A stretch of 32,695 bases of DNA. Origin: PNAI01 sp964575715. Its GTDB lineage: Bacteria > Pseudomonadota > Alphaproteobacteria > Rhizobiales > Xanthobacteraceae. Below, piece by piece: positions 14,429 to 24,016 of this stretch. Below the pieces are notes generated by a model, which saw only the letters and a list, made by a program, of their open reading frames with translations, was not told the DNA's origin and did not search any database. The translations under genes were made by a program, and so were the position numbers. The stretch is from positions 1-32,695 of the forward strand of contig CAZNSG010000026.1 in the NCBI GenBank assembly GCA_964575715.1, in the 5' to 3' direction. Numbering within the stretch: the stretch's first letter is position 1; every line of letters begins with the position of its first letter.

Positions 14429-17400
14429 GCGTTTCGACCCCCTTCATACGGCGGCCGATCGCGACCTCGCTGCTGGGCATCGCCATCATGCTGGGCGGCT
14501 GGTTGGGTTATTTTTGGTTGCCGGTCGCGTCGCTGCCGCAGGTTGACTTTCCCACCATTCAAGTGACGACGCAGCTGCCGGGCGCGAGCCCGGACACCAT
14601 GGTGGCGCTGGTGACCGCGCCGCTTGAGCGGCAATTCGGACAAATTCCGGCGCTCTCGACCATGACCTCGTCGAGTTCGTTCGGCATTTCACAGATCACG
14701 CTGCAGTTCGATCTCAGCCGCGACATTGACGGCGCGGCGCAGGACGTGCAGGCCGCTATCAACGCCGCCGCCTCGACGCTGCCGCGCAACCTTCCCTATC
14801 CGCCCACCTATTCCAAGGTGAATCCGGCGGATGCGCCCATCGTCGTGCTGGCGCTGACATCGGATACGATCCCGCTGCGTGAGCTCAGCGATCTGTCCGA
14901 CACGCTGATGGCGCAACGGCTTTCCCAAGTAACCGGCGTTGGCCACGTTACGGTCGAGGGCGGCATTCGGCCGGCGGTGCGCATCCAGGCCGATCTAGCG
15001 AGGCTCGCCGCCTACGGCATCGGACTCGAAGATCTTCGGCTTGCGATCAGCAGCGCCAATGTGTCGGGGCCGAAGGGCGCGCTCGACGGCAGGCACCAGT
15101 CCTACACGATCACCGCCAACGACCAGATTGCGGCGGCGAGCGGCTACCGCTCGCTGATCGTGGCCTTCCGCAACGGCGCGCCATTGCTGCTCGGCGATGT
15201 CGCGCGCGTGGTCGAGGGGCTGGAGAACGAGAAAGTCGGAGCCTGGTATCAGGGCAATCCGGCCGTCATCCTCGACATTCAGCGTCAGCCCGGCGCCAAT
15301 GTCATTGAAACCGTCAGGCGCATCCGCACGGAGCTGCCGCGCCTGCAGCGCGCGATGCCGGTCGGAGTCACGCTCACCGTCGTGAGCGATCGCACGGACA
15401 CCATTCGCGCCTCGATCCAAGACGTGCAGTTCACGCTCATTCTCAGCGTGGTGCTGGTGGTGCTGGTGGTGCTGATCTTCCTGCGCACGATCCGCGCCAC
15501 GATCATCGCCGGCGTGGCCTTGCCGCTCTCGCTGATCGCCACCTTCGGCGTCATGTGGTTCTGCGGCTTTTCGCTCGACAATCTGTCGCTGATGGCGCTG
15601 ACGATCGGCACCGGTTTCGTCGTCGACGATGCCATCGTGATGATCGAAAACATCGTCCGTCATATTGAAAACGGCGAATCTCCGTTCGACGCCGCGCTGC
15701 GCGGCGCGCGTGAGATCAGCTTCACCGTGATTTCGCTCACCTTGTCGCTGATCGCGGTCTTTATTCCCTTGCTGTTCATGACCGGCATCGTCGGCCGCAT
15801 GTTCCGCGAATTTGCACTCACGCTGACCATCGCGGTCGTGGTTTCAGCCATTGTCTCGCTGACGCTGACGCCGATGATGTGCAGCCGCATCCTGCGCCAG
15901 CGTGGCAGTGTCGCGGCGAACGCGATTGCCGGTTTCTTCAACGAAGCCGTCGATCGCACGGTCGAGCTCTACCGCCGCAGCCTCGAATGGGTCTTGCGCC
16001 GCCAGTCGCTCACATTGCTCACGACTGGCATTACGCTCGTCGCCACCATCTGGCTCTATATCATCGTGCCAAAAGGATTCCTGCCGCCGCAGGACACCGG
16101 CCTCATCATGGCGGTAACCGAGGCTGGCACCGAAGTCTCGTTCGAGCAGATGCAGCGGCTGCAGAAAGCGGTGGAGACCGCGATCAAGGTGGACCCCGAT
16201 GTCACCGGCGTCGTGTCCGTCATCGGCGTCAGCAAGCTCAACCCGACTCCCAATGCCGGCCGGCTAGCGATCACGCTGCGCCCGCGCAATGAACGCCGCG
16301 CGTTCGCCGATGAGATCGTGGCGCGGCTGCAGCGGCTGGTCGCGCCGATTCCCGGCATGATGGTGTACTTCCAGCCGGTGCAGGACATCCAGATCAGTAC
16401 CCGCGCGAGCCGTGCGCAATACCAATATACGCTGACCGGAGCGAACGCGAGCGACGTCATTTACTGGTCCGAACAGCTGGTTACGCGGCTGCGCTCCAAC
16501 CCGATTTTGCGTGAAGTCGCGTCCGAGGCGCAGGAGGGCGGGCTGCGCATGCTGGTCGATATCGATCGTGAAATCGCCGGCCGCCTCGGCATCTCCATGC
16601 AGAGCGTGACCGATACATTGTACGATGCCTTCGGCCAGCGGCAGATCTCCACCATCTACGGCCAAGCCAACCAGTACCGCGTGATTCTGGAGGCCATGCC
16701 GCAATATCAGCGCGATCCGGCCGCGCTATCCAAGTTGTATGTGCCGGCCGCCGGCACCCAGGCGTCGGTGGCGGCAAACCAATCGTCATCGCTCACCGCA
16801 GGCCAGACGCCAACGTCGCTCGGCGCCAATACCGCCGGCAGCACGCAGGTGCCGCTGAGTGCGTTTGCGCGCTTTGTGCGCAGCAGCGCGCCGCTCGCGA
16901 TCTCTCACCAGGAGCAATTTCCCGCGGTGACGATCAGCTTCAATCTGGCGCGCGGTGCCGCACTCAGCGATGCGGTGGCCGCGATCTCGGCGGCGCAGCG
17001 GGAAATCGACATGCCGTCGCTGGTGCTCGGCAGCTATTCGGGCGATGCCGCGGAATTCGCAAAATCGCTCGCCGGCGAGCCATGGCTGATCCTCGCCGCG
17101 ATTGTCGCCATCTACATAGTGCTGGGCGTGCTGTACGAGAGCTTCATTCACCCGCTGACGATTCTATCCACGCTGCCGTCCGCCGGAGTGGGCGCGCTGC
17201 TTGCGCTGATCTTGTTCGGATACGACCTTTCGATCATTGCGCTCATCGGCATCGTTTTGCTCATGGGCATTGTCAAAAAGAATGCCATCATGATGATCGA
17301 CTTCGCGATCGAAGCCGAACGCGGCCAGGGGCTGTCTCCGCGCGCGGCCATCGTGCAGGCCTCGATGCTGCGTTTTCGACCGATCATGATGACCACGCTT

Positions 17401-17637
17401 GCCGCGCTGTTCGGCGCGCTGCCGCTTGCGCTCGAAGGTGGGACCGGGTCGGAGCTGCGCAATCCGCTCGGCGTCACCATCATCGGCGGGCTGCTGCTGA
17501 GTCAATTGCTCACGCTCTACACCACGCCGGTGATCTATCTTGCCATGGAGCGCCTCAAGCGCCGGTTCAACCAGCCGCGCCCGTTTGTTCCGCCGGTTCC
17601 GCGCGCACCGGGCGCGCTATCGCACCCGGCCGAGTGA
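14425..17637 (+). CDS. mdtB: RND multidrug efflux permease, MdtB-like
   Basis: Inner-membrane proton-driven exporter of the HAE1 family, 1070 residues, with 12 predicted membrane segments and two large periplasmic loops. It carries proton-relay aspartates D401/D402 in GFVVDDAIVMIEN and lysines K951/K952 in GIVKKNAIMMIDF. N-terminal features such as DFPTIQV, APLERQFGQIPALS and YSKVNPADAP match MdtB rather than MdtC. Compared with its neighbour it carries roughly 28 extra residues rich in A, S, T and Q around 777-808 in the porter domain. MdtB and MdtC of E. coli work together as a heterotrimer, and the order here suggests the same. It starts at ATG 14425, overlapping the adaptor stop, and ends 4 bp before the next pump gene. 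Confidence 0.93.
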   Translation: MSVSTPFIRRPIATSLLGIAIMLGGWLGYFWLPVASLPQVDFPTIQVTTQLPGASPDTMVALVTAPLERQFGQIPALSTMTSSSSFGISQITLQFDLSRDIDGAAQDVQAAINAAASTLPRNLPYPPTYSKVNPADAPIVVLALTSDTIPLRELSDLSDTLMAQRLSQVTGVGHVTVEGGIRPAVRIQADLARLAAYGIGLEDLRLAISSANVSGPKGALDGRHQSYTITANDQIAAASGYRSLIVAFRNGAPLLLGDVARVVEGLENEKVGAWYQGNPAVILDIQRQPGANVIETVRRIRTELPRLQRAMPVGVTLTVVSDRTDTIRASIQDVQFTLILSVVLVVLVVLIFLRTIRATIIAGVALPLSLIATFGVMWFCGFSLDNLSLMALTIGTGFVVDDAIVMIENIVRHIENGESPFDAALRGAREISFTVISLTLSLIAVFIPLLFMTGIVGRMFREFALTLTIAVVVSAIVSLTLTPMMCSRILRQRGSVAANAIAGFFNEAVDRTVELYRRSLEWVLRRQSLTLLTTGITLVATIWLYIIVPKGFLPPQDTGLIMAVTEAGTEVSFEQMQRLQKAVETAIKVDPDVTGVVSVIGVSKLNPTPNAGRLAITLRPRNERRAFADEIVARLQRLVAPIPGMMVYFQPVQDIQISTRASRAQYQYTLTGANASDVIYWSEQLVTRLRSNPILREVASEAQEGGLRMLVDIDREIAGRLGISMQSVTDTLYDAFGQRQISTIYGQANQYRVILEAMPQYQRDPAALSKLYVPAAGTQASVAANQSSSLTAGQTPTSLGANTAGSTQVPLSAFARFVRSSAPLAISHQEQFPAVTISFNLARGAALSDAVAAISAAQREIDMPSLVLGSYSGDAAEFAKSLAGEPWLILAAIVAIYIVLGVLYESFIHPLTILSTLPSAGVGALLALILFGYDLSIIALIGIVLLMGIVKKNAIMMIDFAIEAERGQGLSPRAAIVQASMLRFRPIMMTTLAALFGALPLALEGGTGSELRNPLGVTIIGGLLLSQLLTLYTTPVIYLAMERLKRRFNQPRPFVPPVPRAPGALSHPAE

Positions 17638-17641
17638 CGCC

Positions 17642-20600
17642 ATGAACTTCTCCTATCCAGCGATTCGTCGACCGGTCGGCACCACGCTGCTGGCGATCGG
17701 CCTGATGCTGGTGGGCGCGGTGGCCTACTTCTTCCTGCCGGTCGCCAGCCTGCCGACCATAGAATTCCCGACCATTCGCGTATCGGCGAGCCGGCCGGGT
17801 GCGGATCCCGCCATCATGGCCGCAACCGTTGCGGCTCCGCTCGAACGCCGGCTTGCGGTCATCTCGGGGGTAACCGAGATCACCTCGGTCAGCTCGCTCG
17901 GCTCGACCAGCATCACCATCCAGTTCGATCTCAGCCGCAACATCGACGGCGCTGCGCGCGATGTGCAGGCCGCGCTCAACGCCGCTTTGACCGATCTGCC
18001 GGGCGACATGCCGGCGCTGCCGAACTTCCGCAAGGCCAATCCCGCGGCGGCTCCCGTTCTCATCCTGGCGTTGACCGCCAAGACGACGCCGCCCAGCGCG
18101 ATCTATGACGCGGCCGACAGCGTCATTGCGCAACGCATCGCACAGGTCGATGGCGTGGCGGAGGTCAGCGTCAACGGCTCCGAACAGCCGGCCATCCGCA
18201 TCCGCGTCAATCCGATCGCGATCGCTTCCATGGGCTTGAGCATGGAAGACGTGCGCACGGCCGTCGTCAATGCCAACGCCGCTGGACCGCTCGGCAACTT
18301 CGACGGGCCGGAGCGTTCTCAGATGATCGCGATCAACGAGCAGATGCGCGCGGTCGGTCAGTACGAAACCCTCGTGGTCAAGTTTTCCAATGGTAATGTC
18401 GTCCGGCTTTCGGCGATCGCTTCGGTCGAGCAGAGCGTGCGCAACACCCGCTCGGCGGCATGGTTCAATGCGCAGCCGTCGGTGCTGCTGGTCATTACCA
18501 AGCAGAGCAACGCCAATGTGATCGAAACCGTCGATCAGATCCGCGCGCTGCTGCCGGAACTCAAGCGCTGGATTCCGGCCGATATCGAGTTCTCGGTGCT
18601 TTCCGACCGCACCCAGACGATCCGCGCCAGCGTGCGCGATATGCAGCTCACGCTTGCCGCAACCATCGTGCTGGTCATGCTGGTGGTGTTCGTGTTTCTG
18701 CGGCGCACGGCGGCGACCGTCGCCGCGGGGATCACCGTGCCGTTGTCGCTGGCGGGAACCTGTGCGGCGATGTGGCTCGCAGGCTTCTCGATCAACAATT
18801 TGTCGCTCATGGCGCTGGCGGTAGCGGTCGGCTTCGTGGTCGACGACGCCATCGTCATGATCGAGAACGTATTCCGCAATCTTGAAAAGGGCTATTCGCC
18901 GCTGCGCGCCACCATTGAAGGCGCGCGCCAAATCGGCTTCACCGTGATTTCGATCAGCGTTTCGCTGGTGGCGGCCTTCATTCCGCTGATGTTCATGGGT
19001 GGCGTGGTGGGCCGTCTGTTCCGCGAATTCTCATTCACTTTGGCGTTTGCGATTGCCATATCGACATTGGTCTCGCTCACCGTCACGCCGATGATTTGCG
19101 CGCATTTCCTGCGCGCGCCGCCCTCGCGCAATGCCACCTTGCTCGATCGTCTGGTCGAGTCCGTGCTCAGTAGTATGATCAATGCCTATGCCAAAAGCCT
19201 CGGCTTCGTGCTGCGCCACCGCATGCTCACGATGCTGGTGTTTCTGGCGACGATCGCACTGACCGTGCAACTCTATATCAAGACGCCCAAGGGCTATTTT
19301 CCGCAGGACGATACCGGGCTGATCTTTGGCGGAACCCGGGCGTCACCGGAAATTTCGTTCGAGGCGATGAAGGAATTGCAGCAGCGCGTCACCGAAATTG
19401 TACTGCGTGACCCGGCCGTGGCGGCGGTAGGATCGTCGGTCGGCACGTCGGGGTTCAACGCCTCGGTCAATCAGGGGCGATTGTTCATCAGTCTGAAGCC
19501 GCTCGCGGAGCGCGGCATCAGCACACAAGCCTTCATCAATCGCATGCGCCCGCGACTCATCGATGTCGGCGGCATGCGGGTGTTCATGGTGGCGGCGCAG
19601 GATGTTCGCGCCGGAGGTCGGCAGTCGAGCTCGACCTATCAATTCACCTTATGGGATCCCAATCTCGCGGAGCTGCAGAGCCTGGTGCCGAGAGTCCTTG
19701 CGCGGGTCCAGCAACTGCCTGAACTGGTCGATGTCAATACCGACCGCGAACAGGGCGGCCTGCAGGCCAATGTGCTCATTGACCGCCAAGCTGCGGCGCG
19801 GCTCGGCGTGCGCATCCAGGACATCGACAACACGCTCAACAATGCCTTCGCGCAGCGGCAGATATCGACCGTCTATTCCGAGCGCAACCAATACCGCGTC
19901 ATTCTCGAAGTCGATCCGCAGTTTCAGCGCGACCCTGCGGACATTTCGCGCATGTATGTCAGGGGTACTGGCGGCACGCAGGTCGCGCTCTCAAGCGTCG
20001 TGCGCGTCGAGAAGGGGCTGGCGCCGCTGGTGGTCAATCATCAGGGGCAATTTCCCGCCGTCACCATCAGCTACAATCTCGCGCCGGGTGTGACGCTCGA
20101 ACAGGCGTCCGCGGCGATCCAGCGCGCCATCGCCGAGCTGCATCTGCCGGACACGTTGCATGCGGAACCGGCCGGCGACGTGCGGCAGTTCCAGCAAGCG
20201 GCGACCGCGCAGCCGCTTTTGATCCTGGCGGCGCTGCTCGCGGTCTACATCATTCTGGGCGTGCTTTATGAGAGTCTCGCGCACCCATTGACCATCATAT
20301 CCACCTTGCCGTCGGCTGGGCTTGGCGCACTGCTGGCGTTGCAGATGTTCAACGCCGAACTCACCGTGATCGCCTTCATCGGCATCATTCTGCTGATCGG
20401 CATTGTGAAAAAGAACGGCATCATGATGGTGGATTTCGCGCTTGCGGGCGAACGCGAGCGCGGTCTGTCGCCCGAGCAGGCGATCCTGGAAGCCTGCATT
20501 GAGCGTTTCCGTCCGATCCTGATGACGACCATGGCTGCGCTGCTCGGCGCATTGCCCTTGGTGATCGCGACCGGGCCGGGATCGGAGCTGCGCCGGCCGC

Positions 20601-20770
20601 TCGGCATGACCATTATGGGCGGACTGCTGGTATCGCAGCTCCTGACGCTCTACACCACGCCGGTGATCTATCTCCTGCTCGACCGGCTGCACCGTCGGCT
20701 ATGGGGCAAACAGGATGCGCGCAGCCTTGGCGCCGGCATTAACCTGCCGCCGCGCATGACGACGCGCTGA
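17642..20770 (+). CDS. mdtC: RND multidrug efflux permease, MdtC-like
   Basis: Second HAE1-type RND pump subunit, 1042 residues. ATG 17642 lies 4 bp after the previous stop; the longer in-frame start at 17540 overlaps mdtB coding sequence and is rejected. N-terminal segments IRVSASRPGADP, SSLGSTSITIQFDLSRNIDGAARDVQAALNA and FRKANPAAAPVLIL follow the MdtC pattern. Proton-relay residues are intact: D401/D402 in GFVVDDAIVMIEN and K923 in GIVKKNGIMMVDF, so both pumps look able to transport protons. It is the last gene of the operon. A perfect 13-bp inverted repeat about 60 bp downstream could end transcription. Substrates of the pump cannot be told from sequence. Confidence 0.93.
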   Translation: MNFSYPAIRRPVGTTLLAIGLMLVGAVAYFFLPVASLPTIEFPTIRVSASRPGADPAIMAATVAAPLERRLAVISGVTEITSVSSLGSTSITIQFDLSRNIDGAARDVQAALNAALTDLPGDMPALPNFRKANPAAAPVLILALTAKTTPPSAIYDAADSVIAQRIAQVDGVAEVSVNGSEQPAIRIRVNPIAIASMGLSMEDVRTAVVNANAAGPLGNFDGPERSQMIAINEQMRAVGQYETLVVKFSNGNVVRLSAIASVEQSVRNTRSAAWFNAQPSVLLVITKQSNANVIETVDQIRALLPELKRWIPADIEFSVLSDRTQTIRASVRDMQLTLAATIVLVMLVVFVFLRRTAATVAAGITVPLSLAGTCAAMWLAGFSINNLSLMALAVAVGFVVDDAIVMIENVFRNLEKGYSPLRATIEGARQIGFTVISISVSLVAAFIPLMFMGGVVGRLFREFSFTLAFAIAISTLVSLTVTPMICAHFLRAPPSRNATLLDRLVESVLSSMINAYAKSLGFVLRHRMLTMLVFLATIALTVQLYIKTPKGYFPQDDTGLIFGGTRASPEISFEAMKELQQRVTEIVLRDPAVAAVGSSVGTSGFNASVNQGRLFISLKPLAERGISTQAFINRMRPRLIDVGGMRVFMVAAQDVRAGGRQSSSTYQFTLWDPNLAELQSLVPRVLARVQQLPELVDVNTDREQGGLQANVLIDRQAAARLGVRIQDIDNTLNNAFAQRQISTVYSERNQYRVILEVDPQFQRDPADISRMYVRGTGGTQVALSSVVRVEKGLAPLVVNHQGQFPAVTISYNLAPGVTLEQASAAIQRAIAELHLPDTLHAEPAGDVRQFQQAATAQPLLILAALLAVYIILGVLYESLAHPLTIISTLPSAGLGALLALQMFNAELTVIAFIGIILLIGIVKKNGIMMVDFALAGERERGLSPEQAILEACIERFRPILMTTMAALLGALPLVIATGPGSELRRPLGMTIMGGLLVSQLLTLYTTPVIYLLLDRLHRRLWGKQDARSLGAGINLPPRMTTR

Positions 20771-20796
20771 ACGCGTCATACCAATCCTCTCAATTC

Positions 20797-20902
20797 GTCA
20801 TACCGGCCGAGCCGCTATAGCGGCGAGGGCCGGAATCCATAACCACCCGCCGTGATTATGGATTCCGGGCTCGCGGGCTTACGCCCGCGCCCCGGAATGA
20901 CG
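20797..20902. repeat. Palindromic repeat, family B (CGTCATACCGG to CCGGAATGACG), possible bidirectional terminator
   Basis: An element with outer ends resembling CGTCAT...ATGACG and a perfect 13-bp inverted repeat at its centre: CCGGAATCCATAA (20830-20842) against TTATGGATTCCGG (20856-20868), with a 13-base loop. It lies between the convergent ends of mdtC and the ABC binding-protein gene, so it may serve as a terminator for both. There is no T-run, so intrinsic termination is uncertain. Confidence 0.75.
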
Positions 20903-20926
20903 ACTCAGAATTTATGCGAATTTATA

Positions 20927-21937
20927 TTATTGAAGAGTTTCGGCGAAGCGCTTCTTGATCCGCACGGATTCCTTTTCGATATAGTCGTAATCCACCGGAT
21001 TGATCTTGATGCTCTTCATGTCCGGGCTGCCCTTGGGCGCCGGCAGATCGATGCGCGCCGCGTAGCCGCCCCCGTCCGGGAACAGCTTCTGCACGGCATC
21101 GCTGATCATGAATTCAGCGAACAGCTTGGCCGCATTCGGATTGGGGCTGCCCTTGATCACCGAGGTCGGCGAGGGGATCACGAATACGCCATCGGACGGG
21201 TAGAGGGTCTTGACCTGATGGCCGGCCGCGCGTTCCTCGGCGGCATAGGAGTCGAGCGCGCCGACCGCGATCAGCCGTTCGCCGCGCTTGATCGCATCCG
21301 ACACCTGCTGGTTGCTCTGCACGACCATAATGTCATTGGCGCGCAGCTTCTCGAAGAAGCCCCAGCCCTTGGTCTGCGACAGCATGCCGACCACCGACAC
21401 CAGGAGCGAGCTGAAGGACGGGTCGGGCATCACCATCTTGCCCTTGTATTTTGGATCGAGCAGTGCGTCCCAGGTCGCGGGCTCGTCGGCGGCGGCGACT
21501 TTGTCGCTGCGCAGATAGTTGGTCATCAAATTGAGGCGCTGGGCGACGTGGGTGCCGTTGGGGTCCTTTGCCGCATCGGGGATTTTGTCGAAATTCTTCG
21601 GCTTGAAAGGAACAAACAGGCCCTTCTTGGTCATCAGCGCGGCGGCGGCGGGATCGGAGGTGGTGAGCACGTCCACCGCCACGCGGCCGGCGTCCATCTC
21701 CTGCTGGAAGCGGCGCAGGATGGCGGAGCCGCCGGAGCGGAACATTTCGACCTTGATGCCGTAATCCTTCTCGAACATGTTGACGATCTTCTGGCCGGTC
21801 TCGATCGGCGTCGAAGTATACCAGACGAGCTTGCCTTCGGACTTGGCCTTGGCGACATCGACGGTGTCCTGCGCCCAGGCGGCGCCGGCGAGTGTCGTGA
21901 GGGCGGCAGCGAAAATTAATCGACTACGCGTGTACAT
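20927..21937 (-). CDS. ABC transporter substrate-binding protein, FbpA/AfuA-like (extracellular solute-binding family 1)
   Basis: Periplasmic binding protein of the iron(III)/putrescine/aminoethylphosphonate class, 336 residues. It starts at ATG 21937 after a strong GGAGGA. Signal peptide residues 1-22 end AWA. The mature part opens with the type II binding-fold pattern KSEGKLVWYTSTPIETGQKIVNMFEKDYGIKVEMFRSG and continues with DVLTTSDPAAAALMTKKGLF. It is the last gene of a minus-strand operon with a fused permease, an ATPase and a hydrolase, which together make a complete importer. FbpA proteins bind iron through a tyrosine pair; I see no clear YY motif near the C-terminus, so an organic ligand is at least as likely as iron. 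Confidence 0.9.
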   Translation of the reverse strand: MYTRSRLIFAAALTTLAGAAWAQDTVDVAKAKSEGKLVWYTSTPIETGQKIVNMFEKDYGIKVEMFRSGGSAILRRFQQEMDAGRVAVDVLTTSDPAAAALMTKKGLFVPFKPKNFDKIPDAAKDPNGTHVAQRLNLMTNYLRSDKVAAADEPATWDALLDPKYKGKMVMPDPSFSSLLVSVVGMLSQTKGWGFFEKLRANDIMVVQSNQQVSDAIKRGERLIAVGALDSYAAEERAAGHQVKTLYPSDGVFVIPSPTSVIKGSPNPNAAKLFAEFMISDAVQKLFPDGGGYAARIDLPAPKGSPDMKSIKINPVDYDYIEKESVRIKKRFAETLQ

Positions 21938-21964
21938 CGTGTCCTCCGTTGTTAGCGGATTATA

Positions 21965-22891
21965 TCAGCGGGAAGCGCTGCGATAAATGGGCTCCGGCTG
22001 GGTGAAGAAGCTGAGCAGGATATGATAGGCCAGCAGGTAGTTTTTCTGGTGGAACGAGGCGTGCGCGATGCCCGGCATCACCGCGAACTGCTTGTCGGGA
22101 TTTGGCAGCAGCTTGAAGAAGGCGAGCAGATCCTCCATTGCAGCGATGCCGTCGTACTCGCCGCGCATAACGATGGTCGGCGCCTTAATCTTGGCCGGAT
22201 CGACCACCGGCAGGTGCAGGCACATGTCGATATAGGTGCCGTTCGGGATCGAATCGTCGAGCTTAAGGATGGCATCGGCGAACGCCTCGATCACGTGATC
22301 GTCGGCGGTACCGGGATGGTCGCGCTCGAAGATCGAGCGCACGAAGGCGCGGTCGATCGGCCGCCGCTTGATCTTGGTGAATTCCGGAAGCTTCTTGCGG
22401 CGCTGCTCCAAGGTGGGGCTGCCCTCGCCGGTCCAGACGTGGGCATCGAGCGCGAGCCGCTTGACGCGGTCGGGATGGCGCTGTGCGAACAGGGCGGCGC
22501 GCAGTGCACCGGAGGAAATGCCGTACACCAGCAGCGGCCCGGTGTTGCGGGTCTTGAAAATATAGTCGGTGCCGGCGGCAAGATCGTCGGCGCCTTCGGC
22601 GATGGTGGCATCGATGCCGCGGTTCTTGTCGGAGCGGCCATAGCCCTCCATGTCCATGCACCAGGTGTCGAAGCCCTGCGCTGCGAAAAAATCCATGGCG
22701 CTCAGCCGCCCCGGCACATGTAAGTCGAAGGTCGGCTGCGAAGCCATGGACGAGCCATGCACGAACAAAATCGTGCCGGCCTTTTTCATGCCGCTGGCGG
22801 TGGGCTTCTCCCATAGAAACAGCCGCACGTCGCCTTTCTTGGTCCAATGCTCTTGGCTGCGTGTGGGCGAGTGGGACAGCGGTAAGTTCAC
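21965..22891 (-). CDS. Alpha/beta-hydrolase fold protein
   Basis: Cytoplasmic serine hydrolase, 308 residues. The GTG start at 22891 follows AAGGAGG at ideal spacing. Oxyanion-region motif HGSS (45-48), nucleophile elbow GISSG with Ser126, acid Asp247 in RGEYDGIA and base His277 in GIAHAS complete a catalytic triad. No signal peptide is visible. It lies between the ATPase and binding-protein genes of an ABC importer, with gaps of 21 and 27 bp, so it is firmly part of that operon. A reasonable inference is that it hydrolyses the imported ligand or a derivative, which would make that ligand an ester, lactone or amide rather than free iron. Esterase, lactonase and C-C hydrolase remain open choices. 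Confidence 0.9.
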   Translation of the reverse strand: MNLPLSHSPTRSQEHWTKKGDVRLFLWEKPTASGMKKAGTILFVHGSSMASQPTFDLHVPGRLSAMDFFAAQGFDTWCMDMEGYGRSDKNRGIDATIAEGADDLAAGTDYIFKTRNTGPLLVYGISSGALRAALFAQRHPDRVKRLALDAHVWTGEGSPTLEQRRKKLPEFTKIKRRPIDRAFVRSIFERDHPGTADDHVIEAFADAILKLDDSIPNGTYIDMCLHLPVVDPAKIKAPTIVMRGEYDGIAAMEDLLAFFKLLPNPDKQFAVMPGIAHASFHQKNYLLAYHILLSFFTQPEPIYRSASR

Positions 22892-22912
22892 AAGGGCCTC
22901 CTTGGTAACCGA

Positions 22913-24016
22913 CTACAGCGCCGATGTGGCCGCCGCGCCGCGAAATACACTGCACTGCGATGCATCGATCTCGAGCGCCACCGGTTCGTCGAGGGCGAAG
23001 ACCTGCAGCGGGTGAGTCTGTACCCGAAGCGTCTGGCCGGAGTCGAGTGTAGCGTAATACTCGCTAATATTGCCCAAGAATGTGCGCTCGCTGATTTTCG
23101 CGCGCGCGGGCGCCCCAATCGCGGGCTTGGCAAGACGAATGTTCTCCGGGCGGATCACGACTTCCACAGTCTCGCCGACCGATGTTCCCGCAGGTGGGGT
23201 GACGTCAATGATAAGCGCATCGCCGATCGCAATCTTGCCGGTGCCGGCGCGCAGCTCCAGCACCTTGCCCGAGATGAAATTGACCAGCCCCATGAAATCG
23301 GCGACCAGCCGGTTGGCGGGCTTGGAATAGACCTCGTGCGGCGTGCCGAATTGCTGCAACCGCCCGCCGTGGATGACGGCGATCTGGTCGGAGAGCGCGA
23401 GCGCCTCCGACTGATCGTGCGTGACATAAACGAAAGTAATGCCGGTGCGGCGCTGCAGTACCTTGAGTTCCGTGCGCATGTGTTCGCGCAGCTTGGCGTC
23501 GAGGTTGGAGAGCGGCTCGTCAAGCAGAAGAATCTTGGGCTCGACCACGAGACTGCGGGCGAGCGCGACGCGCTGCTGCTGGCCGCCGGAGAGCTCGTTG
23601 GGATAGCGCCCGGCGAGCCCGGTGAGGTTGACCTGCGCAAGCGCCTCGGCGACCTGGCGCCGCGCTTCGGCGGCGGGGATTTTGCGCAGCTTGAGTCCGA
23701 ACACCACGTTCTCGAACACGGTCTTGTGCGGCCACACCGCATAGTTCTGGAACACCATGCCCATGCCGCGCCCATCCGGCGGCACCACGCTGCCGGGCGA
23801 GGAGACCAGCCGGCCATTGACATGAATGGTGCCGGCGTCCGGCACGATGTAACCGGCGATCAGACGCAGCGTGGTGGTTTTACCGCAACCGCTCGGCCCC
23901 AGCAGCGTGATGAACTGGTTGTCCTTGATGTCGAGATCGAGATCGGCGACCGCCGCGAATTTTTCATCGCGCGCGCCGAAACTCTTCGACAGTCCTTTGA
24001 TCGCGATTCCAGCCAT
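22913..24016 (-). CDS. ABC transporter ATP-binding protein, FbpC/PotA-like with TOBE domain
   Basis: ATPase of the importer, 367 residues from ATG 24016. Motifs: Walker A GPSGCGKT (40-47), Q-loop Q90 in VFQNYAVWPH, signature LSGGQQQR (142-149), Walker B ILLLDEP (162-168), and switch His200 in VTHDQSEALALSD. The C-terminal third (about 280-360) is a TOBE domain with VVIRPENIRL, as in iron, putrescine and phosphonate importers. ATG 24016 is chosen over GTG 24022, since it gives MAGIAIKGLSKSFG. This start overlaps the stop of a 67-codon frame (TGATG) that runs through the repeat element upstream. A second near-copy of the start (MAGIA) exists at 24219. Confidence 0.92.
   Translation of the reverse strand: MAGIAIKGLSKSFGARDEKFAAVADLDLDIKDNQFITLLGPSGCGKTTTLRLIAGYIVPDAGTIHVNGRLVSSPGSVVPPDGRGMGMVFQNYAVWPHKTVFENVVFGLKLRKIPAAEARRQVAEALAQVNLTGLAGRYPNELSGGQQQRVALARSLVVEPKILLLDEPLSNLDAKLREHMRTELKVLQRRTGITFVYVTHDQSEALALSDQIAVIHGGRLQQFGTPHEVYSKPANRLVADFMGLVNFISGKVLELRAGTGKIAIGDALIIDVTPPAGTSVGETVEVVIRPENIRLAKPAIGAPARAKISERTFLGNISEYYATLDSGQTLRVQTHPLQVFALDEPVALEIDASQCSVFRGAAATSAL

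Noticed and set aside
17567..18931. Long minus-strand open frame (454 codons) opposite mdtB/mdtC
   Set aside because: It is antisense to strongly conserved RND coding sequence, is rich in Arg, His and Asp as expected from reversed GC-rich codons, and shows no domain pattern. Similar shadows occur at 4221-5252, 7732-8991 and 11604-12815.
20803..20902. Classic rho-independent terminator
   Set aside because: The inverted repeat is perfect, but there is no T-run after either arm and it forms part of a larger repeat element, so I list it as a repeat with possible terminator activity only.
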